From RPQJ01 sp963706755 (GTDB lineage Bacteria; Pseudomonadota; Gammaproteobacteria; Steroidobacterales; Steroidobacteraceae): 64,000 nucleotides of DNA. Under the pieces are notes generated by a model. That model made no database searches. It had not been told where the DNA came from and saw only the letters and a list, made by a program, of their open reading frames with translations. The DNA lies in NCBI GenBank assembly GCA_963706755.1, contig CAVPNH010000019.1, positions 124,001 through 188,000 on the forward strand, read 5' to 3'. The position numbers and the translations under genes were made by a program. Of this stretch, positions 1-8,148 are shown one piece after another; position 1 is the first letter of the stretch, and each line of letters starts with the position of its first letter.

Positions 1-106
1 GCAGGTGCGCGAGCGCCTCCGCGTGCCGACCGCTCAGGTACAGGTAGCGCGGGTCGGGGGTGATGGCGAACGGCTTTTCCTGCAGCCCGAAAAAGCTCGT
101 GTACAT
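1..106 (-). CDS. ExeA/GspA-like AAA ATPase, N-terminal fragment (runs off left edge)
   Basis: The reverse strand from an ATG at 106 reads FFGLQEKPFAITPDPRYLY and then LSGRHAEALAHL before the window ends. This is the characteristic N-terminus of the ExeA/GspA/MshM group of AAA ATPases, which energise type II secretion or pilus-like export and bind the cell wall. Only 35 residues are present, so the Walker motifs and any peptidoglycan-binding domain lie outside the window. The family assignment rests on this N-terminal signature alone. It is transcribed divergently from the cytochrome gene. Confidence 0.75.
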   Translation of the reverse strand, partial: MYTSFFGLQEKPFAITPDPRYLYLSGRHAEALAHL

Positions 107-266
107 GCGGGGTTAGCTTCGGCAAGGGCCCGTGGGTCGGGTCGCCAATCATGCCTGCCCGGGACGGGCATGGCTAGCGGCGCTCGCCGCCGCCGCATGC
201 CTCGGTCGCCGGGCTGCCACGCCGGGTGCTACCTTGCGACCTCGGGCCGGCGGGGAGATTTCAAAA

Positions 267-1523
267 ATGTCGTTTCGAGCGCTACTGGCGCTTCTCGCCG
301 TCACGCCCATGCAGGGCAATGCGGCCCCGGAGCCGGCGCTCCCGCGCCAGCGGCCGCTCACCGACGTCAGGTTCGAGGCCAGCGCCGGCCGGGTGGACCG
401 TGGCCGGTATCTCACCGAGCACCTGCTGCAGTGCTTCCTCTGTCATTCCGATCGCGACTGGGCCCAGCCCGGCGCGCCACCGATCCCCGCACGCAAGGGC
501 GCCGGTGCGGTCCTGAGCGAGCAGGGTGAGCGGAGGATCGTCGCGCCCAACATCACGCCGGATACCGAGACGGGCGCCGGCACCTGGACCGACGACATGC
601 TGGCGCGCGCGATCCGCGAAGGCATCGGGCACGACGGCCGCGGCCTGTACTGGGGCATGTGGTACCAGTCGTTCGCAAACCTGTCCGACGAGGACCTTGC
701 CTCCGTGGTGGTCTATTTGCGCAGCATCCCGCCGGTGCGCAACGCGTTGCCGGCCACGCGACTGCCTGCCGACGAGCTGGCCGAGAACGCGGCCAACCCG
801 AAGCCGATCACAGCACCGGTCGCGGGCCCGCCCCCCGGCGATCGGCTTGCGCGTGGCCGTTACCTGATCAGTCTCGCGGACTGCGAGGGTTGCCACACGT
901 CGTGGTACTCGTCGAGGATGCCGGGACTTCTTGCCGGGGGAAACCTGATCACGCGCGGCGCCCGCACGGCGTTCAGCACCAACATCACGCGGCACGCATC
1001 CGGCACCGGCTATCCCACCGACACTTTTGTCATGGTCATGCGCACCGGCAAGGGCGGATCACTGAGCCCGATCATGCCCTGGGTCGTCTTCGGCGGACTC
1101 ACCGACGACGATCTCGCGGCCATCCACGAGGCACTCGGCGGCGTGCAGCCGGTGGCGCACTACATCGGGAACGTCGGCGTCCCGCGGCACTGCGCGGTGT
1201 GCGGCCAGGAACACCCCCTGGGCGAATTCAATCACCTGGAGACTCCTGCGCGCGTGCCAGTGGAGACCGGGCGGCTCGAGCGGCTCGCAGGCCGCTACCA
1301 CTCGGGCGAAGTCCAGGTCACCCTGGCGATTCGCCGCGAGGGCGACCGGCTATATGGGCGCGAGAACGACGGCCCCGAGATCGAGTTGATCGCGCAGTCC
1401 GACACGCGCTTCCTCGCACCGGGCTGGTCCGCGCCGATCGAGTTCGTCGTTGGAATGGACGGGCAGGTTAACCGCCTGAACTCGATGGAACTCGAGCCGC
1501 TCGCATTCGATCGCCTGCCCTGA
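267..1523 (+). CDS. Diheme c-type cytochrome with C-terminal DUF3471-like domain
   Basis: Predicted exported electron-transfer protein of 418 residues. The ATG at 267 is chosen over upstream in-frame starts because it gives a short signal peptide ending near GNAA/PEP. Two haem-binding motifs are visible, CFLCH at residues 56-60 and CEGCH at 206-210, each followed by a typical cytochrome c fold. A third pair of cysteines (CAVCG, about 309-313) lacks the histidine and is not a haem site. The last ~90 residues resemble the small beta domain seen at the end of beta-lactamase-related proteins (DUF3471-like). The redox partner is unknown. It ends 14 bases before the convergent dinB. Confidence 0.85.
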   Translation: MSFRALLALLAVTPMQGNAAPEPALPRQRPLTDVRFEASAGRVDRGRYLTEHLLQCFLCHSDRDWAQPGAPPIPARKGAGAVLSEQGERRIVAPNITPDTETGAGTWTDDMLARAIREGIGHDGRGLYWGMWYQSFANLSDEDLASVVVYLRSIPPVRNALPATRLPADELAENAANPKPITAPVAGPPPGDRLARGRYLISLADCEGCHTSWYSSRMPGLLAGGNLITRGARTAFSTNITRHASGTGYPTDTFVMVMRTGKGGSLSPIMPWVVFGGLTDDDLAAIHEALGGVQPVAHYIGNVGVPRHCAVCGQEHPLGEFNHLETPARVPVETGRLERLAGRYHSGEVQVTLAIRREGDRLYGRENDGPEIELIAQSDTRFLAPGWSAPIEFVVGMDGQVNRLNSMELEPLAFDRLP

Positions 1524-1537
1524 CCGTCCGCTCCGCG

Positions 1538-2764
1538 TCACGTTTCCCGTTTGCGGGAGGAATCACCGGCCGGGCGGGCAAGGGCCCCATCCCGCGCCTT
1601 CGATTCGAGTGAACTCGCGGGCTTGAGTGCCACCTTGCCGAACTTCTCCCGGATCCGGTCCACGGCGGCATCGAGCTGCCGGTTGCGCCCCGACTCCGCC
1701 GCCGTGAAGAGATCCATCTGCACGGCGGGCTTGAGCTCGCTTACGCCGACGCCGAGCAGCCTGAGCGCGGCGCGCGGTTGCAGGGCGAGCCATGCACGCA
1801 TGAGGTCGAGCGCGATTGCGGTCACGACCCGGGTTTCCTGCGTCGGCGGCTCGAAGCGCCGCTGGCGGGTGTAGGTCGTGAAGTCGCCACGGCGGATCTT
1901 TACGGTTACGCAGCCCGCGCTGAGTTGCTGCGCGCGCAGCCGGGCGCAGGCCTTGTCCGCCAGCCGGACGATCTCGGCCGCGAGCGTGGCGTGGTCGGCG
2001 ATGTCGGTCTCGAAGGTTTCCTCGGCGCTGATCTGCTTCTCCTCCACGTCGGGACTCACCGGCCGTTCGTCGATGCCCGCAGCGCGTTCGAGCACGCGCT
2101 CGGTGTGGCGGCCGAAGATGGGCCGGAGCCGCGCCGGACTCGCACGACTGAGTTCGCCCAGGGTGCGGATGCCGAGCGCCTCGACCCTGGGTGCGGTCTT
2201 GGCGCCGAGGCCGAAGAGCTTGCGGATCGGCAGCGGGTCGAGCAGCGCCCGGACCTCGTGCGGGGCTACGACCACGAGTCCGTCGGGCTTGCGCAGGTCC
2301 GAGGCGATCTTTGCCACCAGCTTGTTCGGCGCGACGCCGACGGACGCGGTGAGCTGCGTGCGCTCGCGGATGCGTCGCTTGATCTCTCTCGCAATCTGCT
2401 CCGCTGGCCCGAAGATGGCGACGCTGCCGGTCACGTCGAGGAAGGCCTCGTCCAGCGACAGGCCCTCGACCTGCGGCGTGAATTCGTGGAAGACGGCGAA
2501 GATCCGTTCCGACTCGGCCGCGTAGTGGGAGATGCGCGGCGGGACGCAGATCGCGTCGGGGCAGCGACGCATCGCTTCCCGCACGGGCATCGCCGAGTGC
2601 ACGCCGTACTTCCGCACTTCGTAGCTCGCGGCCGCGACGACGCCCCGGCCGCCCGTGCCGCCGACGATTACGGGCTTGCCGCGCAGCGCCGGATCGTCGC
2701 GCTGCTCGACCGACGCGTAGAACGCGTCCATGTCCACGTGCAGGATGAAACGCCCGCTGGTCAT
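1538..2764 (-). CDS. dinB: DNA polymerase IV (Y-family)
   Basis: Translesion DNA polymerase of 408 residues. The start is HVDMDAFYASVEQ with metal-binding D11, and the second catalytic site is SLDEAFLDV at 103-111 with D105 and E106. Helix-hairpin-helix and little-finger regions follow. QMDLF near residue 350 is a beta-clamp binding motif. The open frame extends far upstream but overlaps the next gene, so the ATG at 2764 giving MTSGRF is the real start. It lies 20 bases downstream of the DUF3667 gene on the same strand and may be cotranscribed with it. No LexA box was recognised. Confidence 0.95.
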   Translation of the reverse strand: MTSGRFILHVDMDAFYASVEQRDDPALRGKPVIVGGTGGRGVVAAASYEVRKYGVHSAMPVREAMRRCPDAICVPPRISHYAAESERIFAVFHEFTPQVEGLSLDEAFLDVTGSVAIFGPAEQIAREIKRRIRERTQLTASVGVAPNKLVAKIASDLRKPDGLVVVAPHEVRALLDPLPIRKLFGLGAKTAPRVEALGIRTLGELSRASPARLRPIFGRHTERVLERAAGIDERPVSPDVEEKQISAEETFETDIADHATLAAEIVRLADKACARLRAQQLSAGCVTVKIRRGDFTTYTRQRRFEPPTQETRVVTAIALDLMRAWLALQPRAALRLLGVGVSELKPAVQMDLFTAAESGRNRQLDAAVDRIREKFGKVALKPASSLESKARDGALARPAGDSSRKRET

Positions 2765-2784
2765 GGGCGTGGCGCCGACGCCGC

Positions 2785-4236
2785 TCAGAGCGTGAGCGCC
2801 GTGTAGAAGAGCAGGCCCACGGCGGTGATCGCCATGCAGACGAGGTAGGCGATGCCGAGCGCCGAGTACTTTGCGAAAGTCACGAGGCGGCCCTGGCCGT
2901 AGACGCGCCTCATGGCGACGTACAGGTACAGGGGTGCGTAGACCACCAGGGCCGCCGTGAGGATCCCGCCGACGACCTCCCCGCCCCTGGCGAATGCCGT
3001 TCCCGGAGAAAGCCAGGACGCGCGTTCCGCCAGGAGGATCGCGAGGCCGCCGAGAAAGAAGAACGCGTGGTAGTGGACGACGAACAGCAGGTGCTCGACG
3101 TAGTAGCGCCCGGAGCCGATGTACAGCACGTACATCACCATCCCGATGAGGGGCAGGAAGAGGAACATCATCTTCGGGATGTTCTGGAACAGCGCCCGGC
3201 CGAAACTCGGCGTGTCCGTCCAGATCTTGTTGCACGCCTGGCGCAGCTGGGGCTCGTAGCTCTTCCCGAACACGTGGACCTTGAACCCGAGGTCCTTGTC
3301 GTTGCACGGGTTGTCCATGAGCTTCTTGACCGGCGCGAGTTCGGTCGCAGGCACGGCCGCGAGATTCTTCGTGAGCTCCTTCCTGGCCCGCGCGCGATCC
3401 TTTTCCGGCAGGCGCTTCACGATCGCCTCGACCAGCCGGGTCGTTTCCGCGTCGAGTCGTCCAGCGGCCGGGGCGGTGGCGGGCTTCGCGCTGCCCCCCG
3501 CTGGCGAATTCGCGGGCGGCTGCCCGGCCCCGCCATCCGCAAGCTGCAGGTTGGCGTTGCCCTTGTCGTCGAGGTTGAAGTGCAGGTCCGAGCCGGGGTC
3601 GCTGCCCAGTGTCGCCAACAGGAAGAACGCGACGCTCAGGATGAGGTACATCCGGAACGGTGGCGTGTAACTCGCGCGGCGCCCGCGGAGATATTCCTGC
3701 GTCAGCTTCCCCGGACTGAAGGCCAGCGGGCGCAGCGTCCGCCAGATGCGGGAATCCCATTCGAGGATGTCGCCGAGCAGGTCCCGCGTCATGCCCCAGA
3801 GCGACAGCACGCGCACCTTCGCCCGCTGCCCGCAGTGCGCGCAGTGCTGGCCCGTGAGGACTTCCCCGCAGTTCAGGCAGTTCTCCGTCGAGACTGCGCC
3901 GCGGATGAACTCCTCGCGGCGCGCGAGCACCCGGCGCGTGGCGCCGAACCGATCGCCGAAGAGCGCTACGCCCTGCGCCCGCATGCGCGGTGCGTGCTTC
4001 TCGAGGTAGTCGTCGAGCGCCGCGCGGTCCCGCAGGCGGTATTGCACGGTCCGCCGGACTCGGCCCGGGAGCGGGGCCGCGTCGGCGAGCACGTCGGCCG
4101 ACAGGAACCCCGGGAACTGCAGCATGTCCGCGATGTGATCGCGCAGCCAGGTGTCGAAAGGTCCCTCGATGGCCGCGTCGGCGTCGAGGTCCACCTCGTA
4201 GATCACGTCCCCGGCGCTCGGCAGGATTTCGCTCAC
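2785..4236 (-). CDS. DUF4286-DUF3667 fusion membrane protein
   Basis: A 483-residue protein of unknown function. Residues 1-100 match the DUF4286 pattern, a small ferredoxin-like fold (VIYEVDLDADAAIEGPFDTW). Residues ~119-137 form a zinc ribbon with two CxxC knuckles (CLNCGEVLTGQHCAHCGQ), the usual start of DUF3667. Four or so hydrophobic segments follow, one near 190-210 and three in the last 150 residues, separated by a low-complexity Ala/Pro/Gly linker and a charged region. The two domains usually occur in separate proteins, so the fusion suggests they act together at the inner membrane. Function cannot be named. Confidence 0.8.
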   Translation of the reverse strand: MSEILPSAGDVIYEVDLDADAAIEGPFDTWLRDHIADMLQFPGFLSADVLADAAPLPGRVRRTVQYRLRDRAALDDYLEKHAPRMRAQGVALFGDRFGATRRVLARREEFIRGAVSTENCLNCGEVLTGQHCAHCGQRAKVRVLSLWGMTRDLLGDILEWDSRIWRTLRPLAFSPGKLTQEYLRGRRASYTPPFRMYLILSVAFFLLATLGSDPGSDLHFNLDDKGNANLQLADGGAGQPPANSPAGGSAKPATAPAAGRLDAETTRLVEAIVKRLPEKDRARARKELTKNLAAVPATELAPVKKLMDNPCNDKDLGFKVHVFGKSYEPQLRQACNKIWTDTPSFGRALFQNIPKMMFLFLPLIGMVMYVLYIGSGRYYVEHLLFVVHYHAFFFLGGLAILLAERASWLSPGTAFARGGEVVGGILTAALVVYAPLYLYVAMRRVYGQGRLVTFAKYSALGIAYLVCMAITAVGLLFYTALTL

Positions 4237-4287
4237 GGGGCCTAGGGTATCAAATGGCGCGTCGGGCCCGCGCCTGCCGTCTCGCGG

Positions 4288-6273
4288 CTACGCGGGACTG
4301 GCCCGCAGCATCACCGGCAGGATGACGAGTTCGATGCCGCGCTCGTTCAGCATGCGCTGCATTGCGAGCGGCGTGTGGCTGTGCAGCCAGCGGTTCCACC
4401 AGTGCTCCTGCTCGAGCACCACGCGGCTCGAGAAGAACACGCAGTTCGGGAACTCCTCGCGGACCATGATCGCGAGCCGCTCGAGCTCCGCGCGCCGGTC
4501 GCTCGCGTAGCCGTCGTACCACCGGGCGCCCTTGCCCTGGTGCTGCGAGTGGTTGACGAGCGCGTCGAGCGTGGCGCGGGTCTCGTACTGGAGCGTGCAC
4601 AGCGCCTGCTCGCTGCCGTAGGACTCGGTGTCCACCGTCCCTACGCTCACGAACACGTGGTTGCGGAAATGGCCCGGCAGCAGCGCCTCGACGCGCTCTA
4701 CGGTGTGGACGCCGAGGCCGCGGTTCGCGCTCACCAGGAACACGGCGGTGGGCGCCGCGGGGTCGAGCGGCGGCGGCGCAACGTCGAGCGGCTTGATCTG
4801 CCAGCGCTGTCCGCGTCCGATCGCCTCGGTCAGCTTCCGGACGTGGGCGTAGTGCCGTCGTATTAGGATGCCGGTGACGATCACGCAGGAGGTGATGCCG
4901 AGCGTGACGATGCCACCCTGCAGGAAACGCTCGATCACGATGATCACGAGGATCGCGGTGGTAACCAGCAGCGCGAACCCGGACAGCACGAGGCGCCGGG
5001 TGGCCCCGGCGACGTCGCGCCGCTGCCGCCACCAGAAGAGCGTGAGTCCCGCGAGCGAGAGCGTGAAAGTGATGAAGACGTTCACCGTGTAGAGCACGAC
5101 GAGCAGCCCGACGTAGCCGCGCGTCCACAGCAGGATCGCGAGCGCCGCGATACCCATGAGCAGCACGCCGTTGCGGGTCACCAGCCGCGAGGACAGCGCG
5201 CTGAACTGGTTCGGCGCCCACCGGTCCACCGCCATGTTCGCCAGCACCGCGGGACCGCCGAGGAAGCCCGTGTTGGCGGCGACGAAGAGCAGCGCGCCCT
5301 CGAACGCCAGGGTGACGATGAGCAGCGCATGCGACTGGGTTCCGGACAGCCCGATGCTCGAGATGATCTCGCGGAACACGACGGCGTTCAGCGTCTCGTG
5401 GGTCTGGACCGGCGCGACGTCCCACAGCAGGTAGAGCAGGATGATGCCGCCCGCGGTGATCGACAGCGAGACCGCCATCATGAACATGGTCCACTTGCCG
5501 GTCCGGACCCGCGGCTCCTTCAGCATGTTGACGTTGTTCGAGACCGCCTCGATGCCGGTGTAGGTTCCGCCGCCCAGCGAGTACGCTTTCAGCATCACGG
5601 CGATCACGAAGAACCAGCCGACCTTTCCGCCGAACTCGCCGAATTCGCGGAACGACTGGGAGACCTCGGTATCCAGCTCGTAGCCGTGGCTCGCGATGCC
5701 GTAGGCGATGAGCGCGAAGTGCGTGACGACGAAACCGAGGAAGATCGGCGCGAGGATCTTGATGGACTCGCGCGTCCCGCGCAGGTTCAGGTAGATGAGG
5801 AGGATGAGGACCACGACCTCCACCTCCAGCTTCACGGCGTGGTGGACCGGCGGAAGCAGGCTGAAGAGCGCGTCCACGCCACTCGCGACCGAGATCGCGA
5901 TCGTGAGCACGTAGTCCACGATGAGTGCCGATCCCGCGACCAGGCCTGAATAGGGCCCGAGCAGGCGGGACGCGACCTTGTAGCCGCCGCCGCCGTTCGG
6001 GAACAGCTCGATCACCTGGTTGTAGGCGAGCGAGATCAGGAACACCGTGAACGCGGTGGCGACGGCGAGGTAGAGCGCGAGGTCGCTGTAGCGGCCGAGC
6101 GCCATGAAGGCCTCGGCGGGTCCGTACGAGGAGGAGGACAGGCCGTCGGCGCCGATGCCGATCCAGGCGAGAAATGCCGCGAGCGCGATGTGCTTGCGCG
6201 TCTCCGGGGACAGCGGGTCGCGTGGCGGCCCGAAGACGACGTCACGCAGGCGACGCTTGCTTGCAGCGGACAT
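4288..6273 (-). CDS. APC-superfamily amino acid permease
   Basis: Inner-membrane permease of 661 residues with about 12 hydrophobic segments in the first ~480 residues. IGADGLSSSSYGPAEAF near the first helix and the FPNGGGGYKVASRLLGP stretch are typical of APC transporters of the amino acid/KUP-like type. The last ~150 residues are soluble (from about FLVSANRGLGVHTVERVEAL) and look like a cytoplasmic regulatory domain, possibly alpha/beta. The substrate cannot be inferred. It starts at ATG 6273 and lies downstream of mdh on the same strand, separated by a candidate terminator. Confidence 0.85.
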   Translation of the reverse strand: MSAASKRRLRDVVFGPPRDPLSPETRKHIALAAFLAWIGIGADGLSSSSYGPAEAFMALGRYSDLALYLAVATAFTVFLISLAYNQVIELFPNGGGGYKVASRLLGPYSGLVAGSALIVDYVLTIAISVASGVDALFSLLPPVHHAVKLEVEVVVLILLIYLNLRGTRESIKILAPIFLGFVVTHFALIAYGIASHGYELDTEVSQSFREFGEFGGKVGWFFVIAVMLKAYSLGGGTYTGIEAVSNNVNMLKEPRVRTGKWTMFMMAVSLSITAGGIILLYLLWDVAPVQTHETLNAVVFREIISSIGLSGTQSHALLIVTLAFEGALLFVAANTGFLGGPAVLANMAVDRWAPNQFSALSSRLVTRNGVLLMGIAALAILLWTRGYVGLLVVLYTVNVFITFTLSLAGLTLFWWRQRRDVAGATRRLVLSGFALLVTTAILVIIVIERFLQGGIVTLGITSCVIVTGILIRRHYAHVRKLTEAIGRGQRWQIKPLDVAPPPLDPAAPTAVFLVSANRGLGVHTVERVEALLPGHFRNHVFVSVGTVDTESYGSEQALCTLQYETRATLDALVNHSQHQGKGARWYDGYASDRRAELERLAIMVREEFPNCVFFSSRVVLEQEHWWNRWLHSHTPLAMQRMLNERGIELVILPVMLRASPA

Positions 6274-6290
6274 GGTCGTGTGAGGAAACC

Positions 6291-6315
6291 GGGCGGCGCG
6301 GCTGCCCGGCCGCCC
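6291..6315 (-). terminator. Candidate terminator hairpin after mdh
   Basis: GGGCGGC at 6291-6297 pairs with GCCGCCC at 6309-6315 around an 11-base GC-rich loop. On the minus strand the stem is followed by GGTTTCCTC, a weak U tract. It sits between the end of mdh and the start of the permease, so it would separate the two transcription units. Confidence 0.5.
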
Positions 6316-6335
6316 GCTCGGCCAGTCGGATCAGA

Positions 6336-7313
6336 TCAGATCAAATCCTTGACGCCGTCGCGCTCCTCGAGGAGCTCCTTGTAGGTCGCGTCCATCTTTC
6401 CGCGGCTGAAGTCGTTGACCGCCAGCCCCTGGACGATCTGGTAGTCCCCGTTCGAGCATGTCACGGGATAACCGTAGATGACGCCGGCAGGTATGCCATA
6501 ACTTCCGTCCGAGGGCACGCCCATGCTGACCCAGTCGCCGTCCGGCGTTCCCTTGACCCAGGTGTGCATGTGATCGATGGCTGCCGAGGCCGCCGAGGCC
6601 GCGGAGGAAGCACCACGCGCCTTGATGATCGCCGCGCCGCGCTGCTGCACGGTCGGGATGAACTGATCCTTGTACCAGGCGGCATCCACCAGCGAGAGCG
6701 CGGGCTTGCCCGCGACAGTGGCGTGGTGCAGGTCGGGGTACTGGGTCGCGGAGTGATTGCCCCAGATGATGATCTTGCGGAGCTCGGTGGTGTGCGTCCC
6801 GGTCTTCTCGGCAAGCTGCGACAGCGCACGATTGTGGTCGAGCCGCACCATTGCCGTGAAGTTGCGCGGGTTCAGGTTCGGCGCATTGCGCTTCGCGATC
6901 AGCGAATTGGTGTTGGCCGGGTTGCCGACCACCAGCACGCGAACGTTGCGGTCGGCGACCGCATCGAGCGCCTTGCCCTGCGCGGAGAAGATCTGCGCGT
7001 TCGCGAGCAGCAGGTCCTTGCGCTCCATGCCCGGGCCGCGCGGGCGTGCGCCCACGAGCAGCGCGAAATGGCAGTCCTTGAACGCGACAGTCCCGTCGTC
7101 CGTCGCGACGATGCGGTTCAGCGTGGGGAACGCGCAGTCGTTCAATTCCATCACGACGCCCTGCAGCGCACCCAGCGCGGGAGTGATCTCGAGCAGGTGC
7201 AGGTTGACGGGCTGGTCCGGGCCGAGCATCTGCCCGGAGGCCACGCGGAACGCGAGGGCATAGCCGATCTGGCCCGCGGCACCGGTGATGGCGACGTTGA
7301 CTGGGGTCTTCAT
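6336..7313 (-). CDS. mdh: Malate dehydrogenase (NAD-dependent)
   Basis: TCA-cycle enzyme interconverting malate and oxaloacetate. It has 325 residues, the usual length of the 325-330 residue type found in many proteobacteria. The Rossmann motif ITGAAGQIGYAL is at residues ~9-20, substrate arginines lie in the RPRGPGMERKDLL loop, VVGNPANTNSL is present, and the catalytic histidine is in IIIWGNHSATQYPD. ATG 7313 is preceded by GGAG at suitable spacing. The open frame continues upstream but has no family similarity there. Confidence 0.96.
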   Translation of the reverse strand: MKTPVNVAITGAAGQIGYALAFRVASGQMLGPDQPVNLHLLEITPALGALQGVVMELNDCAFPTLNRIVATDDGTVAFKDCHFALLVGARPRGPGMERKDLLLANAQIFSAQGKALDAVADRNVRVLVVGNPANTNSLIAKRNAPNLNPRNFTAMVRLDHNRALSQLAEKTGTHTTELRKIIIWGNHSATQYPDLHHATVAGKPALSLVDAAWYKDQFIPTVQQRGAAIIKARGASSAASAASAAIDHMHTWVKGTPDGDWVSMGVPSDGSYGIPAGVIYGYPVTCSNGDYQIVQGLAVNDFSRGKMDATYKELLEERDGVKDLI

Positions 7314-7464
7314 GAAGTATCTCCGCTGGTGATCCTTGAGCCGCGGGCGGGCGAGGGTCCCATTTCGGGGTTCGGCGTCCGGCGGGACGGCGATTTTAGC
7401 GCGCGGCCGGCTGCGGCCATGTAGGTGTCTGCCGCCGGCCCCGCGGGCGCTTGCAATTATCTTA

Positions 7465-7486
7465 GTGTTGTAGTTAACTAGAACAC
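7465..7486. promoter_or_regulatory. Near-perfect 22-bp palindrome, candidate GntR/YtrA operator
   Basis: A GTGTT half-site at 7465-7469 and AACAC at 7482-7486 flank an inner TAGTTAACTA. Ten of eleven base pairs are complementary; only 7470/7481 (G/G) breaks the symmetry. It lies in the otherwise gene-poor 7314-7739 stretch, 275 bases before a YtrA-type GntR regulator. YtrA-family operators are typically long palindromes of this kind. Binding by the neighbouring regulator is inference. Confidence 0.6.
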
Positions 7487-7519
7487 CATTACAAGTCCTT
7501 AGCGATACAGGCCAAGAGA

Positions 7520-7675
7520 ATGAGCGCGGGGAGCAGGTTTCTGGCAACAGTCCTGGCAGGGATCGTCTGGATTTTCGCCGGTTTCTCGATCGCGTCGGGG
7601 CCGCTGGCGGCGAAGGCCATCACGCCAGCGGTTCTCGGCGCGGCCGTGAAATGCAGCCTCCCCACGCAACGTTGA
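7520..7675 (+). CDS. Possible small membrane or secreted protein
   Basis: A 51-residue reading frame (MSAGSRFLATVLAGIVWIFA at the start) with one long hydrophobic segment that could be a signal anchor. It begins 34 bases downstream of the palindromic operator and ends 65 bases before the GntR gene, so it could be the first gene of a small GntR-controlled operon. The ribosome binding site is weak (AAGAGA directly before the ATG) and no family is recognised. It may be spurious. Confidence 0.35.
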   Translation: MSAGSRFLATVLAGIVWIFAGFSIASGPLAAKAITPAVLGAAVKCSLPTQR

Positions 7676-7694
7676 CCGCCGGAGGCCAGCGCCC

Positions 7695-7726
7695 GGTGTT
7701 CTGCTACAGTACTCCAGCACAGCACC
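7695..7726. promoter_or_regulatory. Imperfect dyad upstream of gntR
   Basis: GGTGTTCTGCTACAGT (7695-7710) faces its imperfect inverse ACTCCAGCACAGCACC (7711-7726), with 12 of 16 pairs matching and AGTACT at the centre. It shares the GTGTTCT element with the operator palindrome at 7465-7486 (minus-strand reading) and ends 13 bases before the gntR start. It could be a second, weaker autoregulatory site. Confidence 0.35.
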
Positions 7727-7739
7727 GAGCCACTGCCGA

Positions 7740-8099
7740 ATGGATTCACACTGGAACGACGGCCAGCCGATCTATCGCCAGCTGCGCGACAAGGTCGTAG
7801 CGATGATCCTGGAGGGCGCGCTCGCCGACGGCGATGTGTTGCCGTCGGTGAGGAACGTCGCGGCCGAATTTGCCCTGAACCCCCTCACGGTCCTGAAGGG
7901 CTATCAGCAACTGGTGGACGAAGGCCTCGTCGAGAAGCGGCGAGGCCGGGGCATGTTCGTCACGGCAGGCGCGAGGACGCAGCTGCTCAAGGGCGAGCGG
8001 CAGAAGTTTCTCGAGCACGAATGGCCGCGGGTCGCCGCCACCATCGAGCGCCTCGGGTTCGATGCCGCGGACCTGCTCGGCCGCAAGAAAAGCGACTAG
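7740..8099 (+). CDS. GntR-family transcriptional regulator (YtrA subfamily)
   Basis: A 119-residue repressor-type regulator. Residues ~10-75 form the GntR winged helix (QPIYRQLRDKVV, then LPSVRNVAAEFALNPLTVLK for the recognition helix). There is only a short ~40-residue C-terminal helical dimerisation region instead of an effector domain, which defines the YtrA subfamily. YtrA regulators are normally followed by ABC transporter genes. Here the next gene is the convergent end of an RND permease, so any target operon is elsewhere or lost. The stop codon TAG at 8097-8099 lies in a heptad repeat array. Confidence 0.88.
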   Translation: MDSHWNDGQPIYRQLRDKVVAMILEGALADGDVLPSVRNVAAEFALNPLTVLKGYQQLVDEGLVEKRRGRGMFVTAGARTQLLKGERQKFLEHEWPRVAATIERLGFDAADLLGRKKSD

Positions 8100-8148
8100 T
8101 GAGTGGCCGCTCTCTTCCCGCTATCCACTAATCGCCACTCACTGTCTG
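8096..8148. repeat. Heptad-phased intergenic array, locus 1
   Basis: Between the convergent gntR and RND permease. On the plus strand CTATCCA, CTAATCG, CCACTCA and CTGTCTG follow one another at exact 7-base phase from 8121. AGTGAGTGGC (8098-8107) is the perfect inverse of GCCACTCACT (8134-8143), so the region can fold into a hairpin. The stop codons of both flanking genes (8097-8099 plus, 8128-8130 minus) are inside the array. Confidence 0.75.

Noticed and set aside
132..266. Upstream extension of the cytochrome c gene from 132
   Set aside because: The extension is Arg/Ala-rich and would bury the signal peptide that begins at 267.
6331..6350. GATCA triple direct repeat at the end of mdh
   Set aside because: Only three 5-base copies overlapping coding sequence; likely chance.
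7489..7749. An 86-codon minus-strand frame upstream of mdh
   Set aside because: No similarity, no ribosome site, and it overlaps the gntR promoter and the start of gntR.
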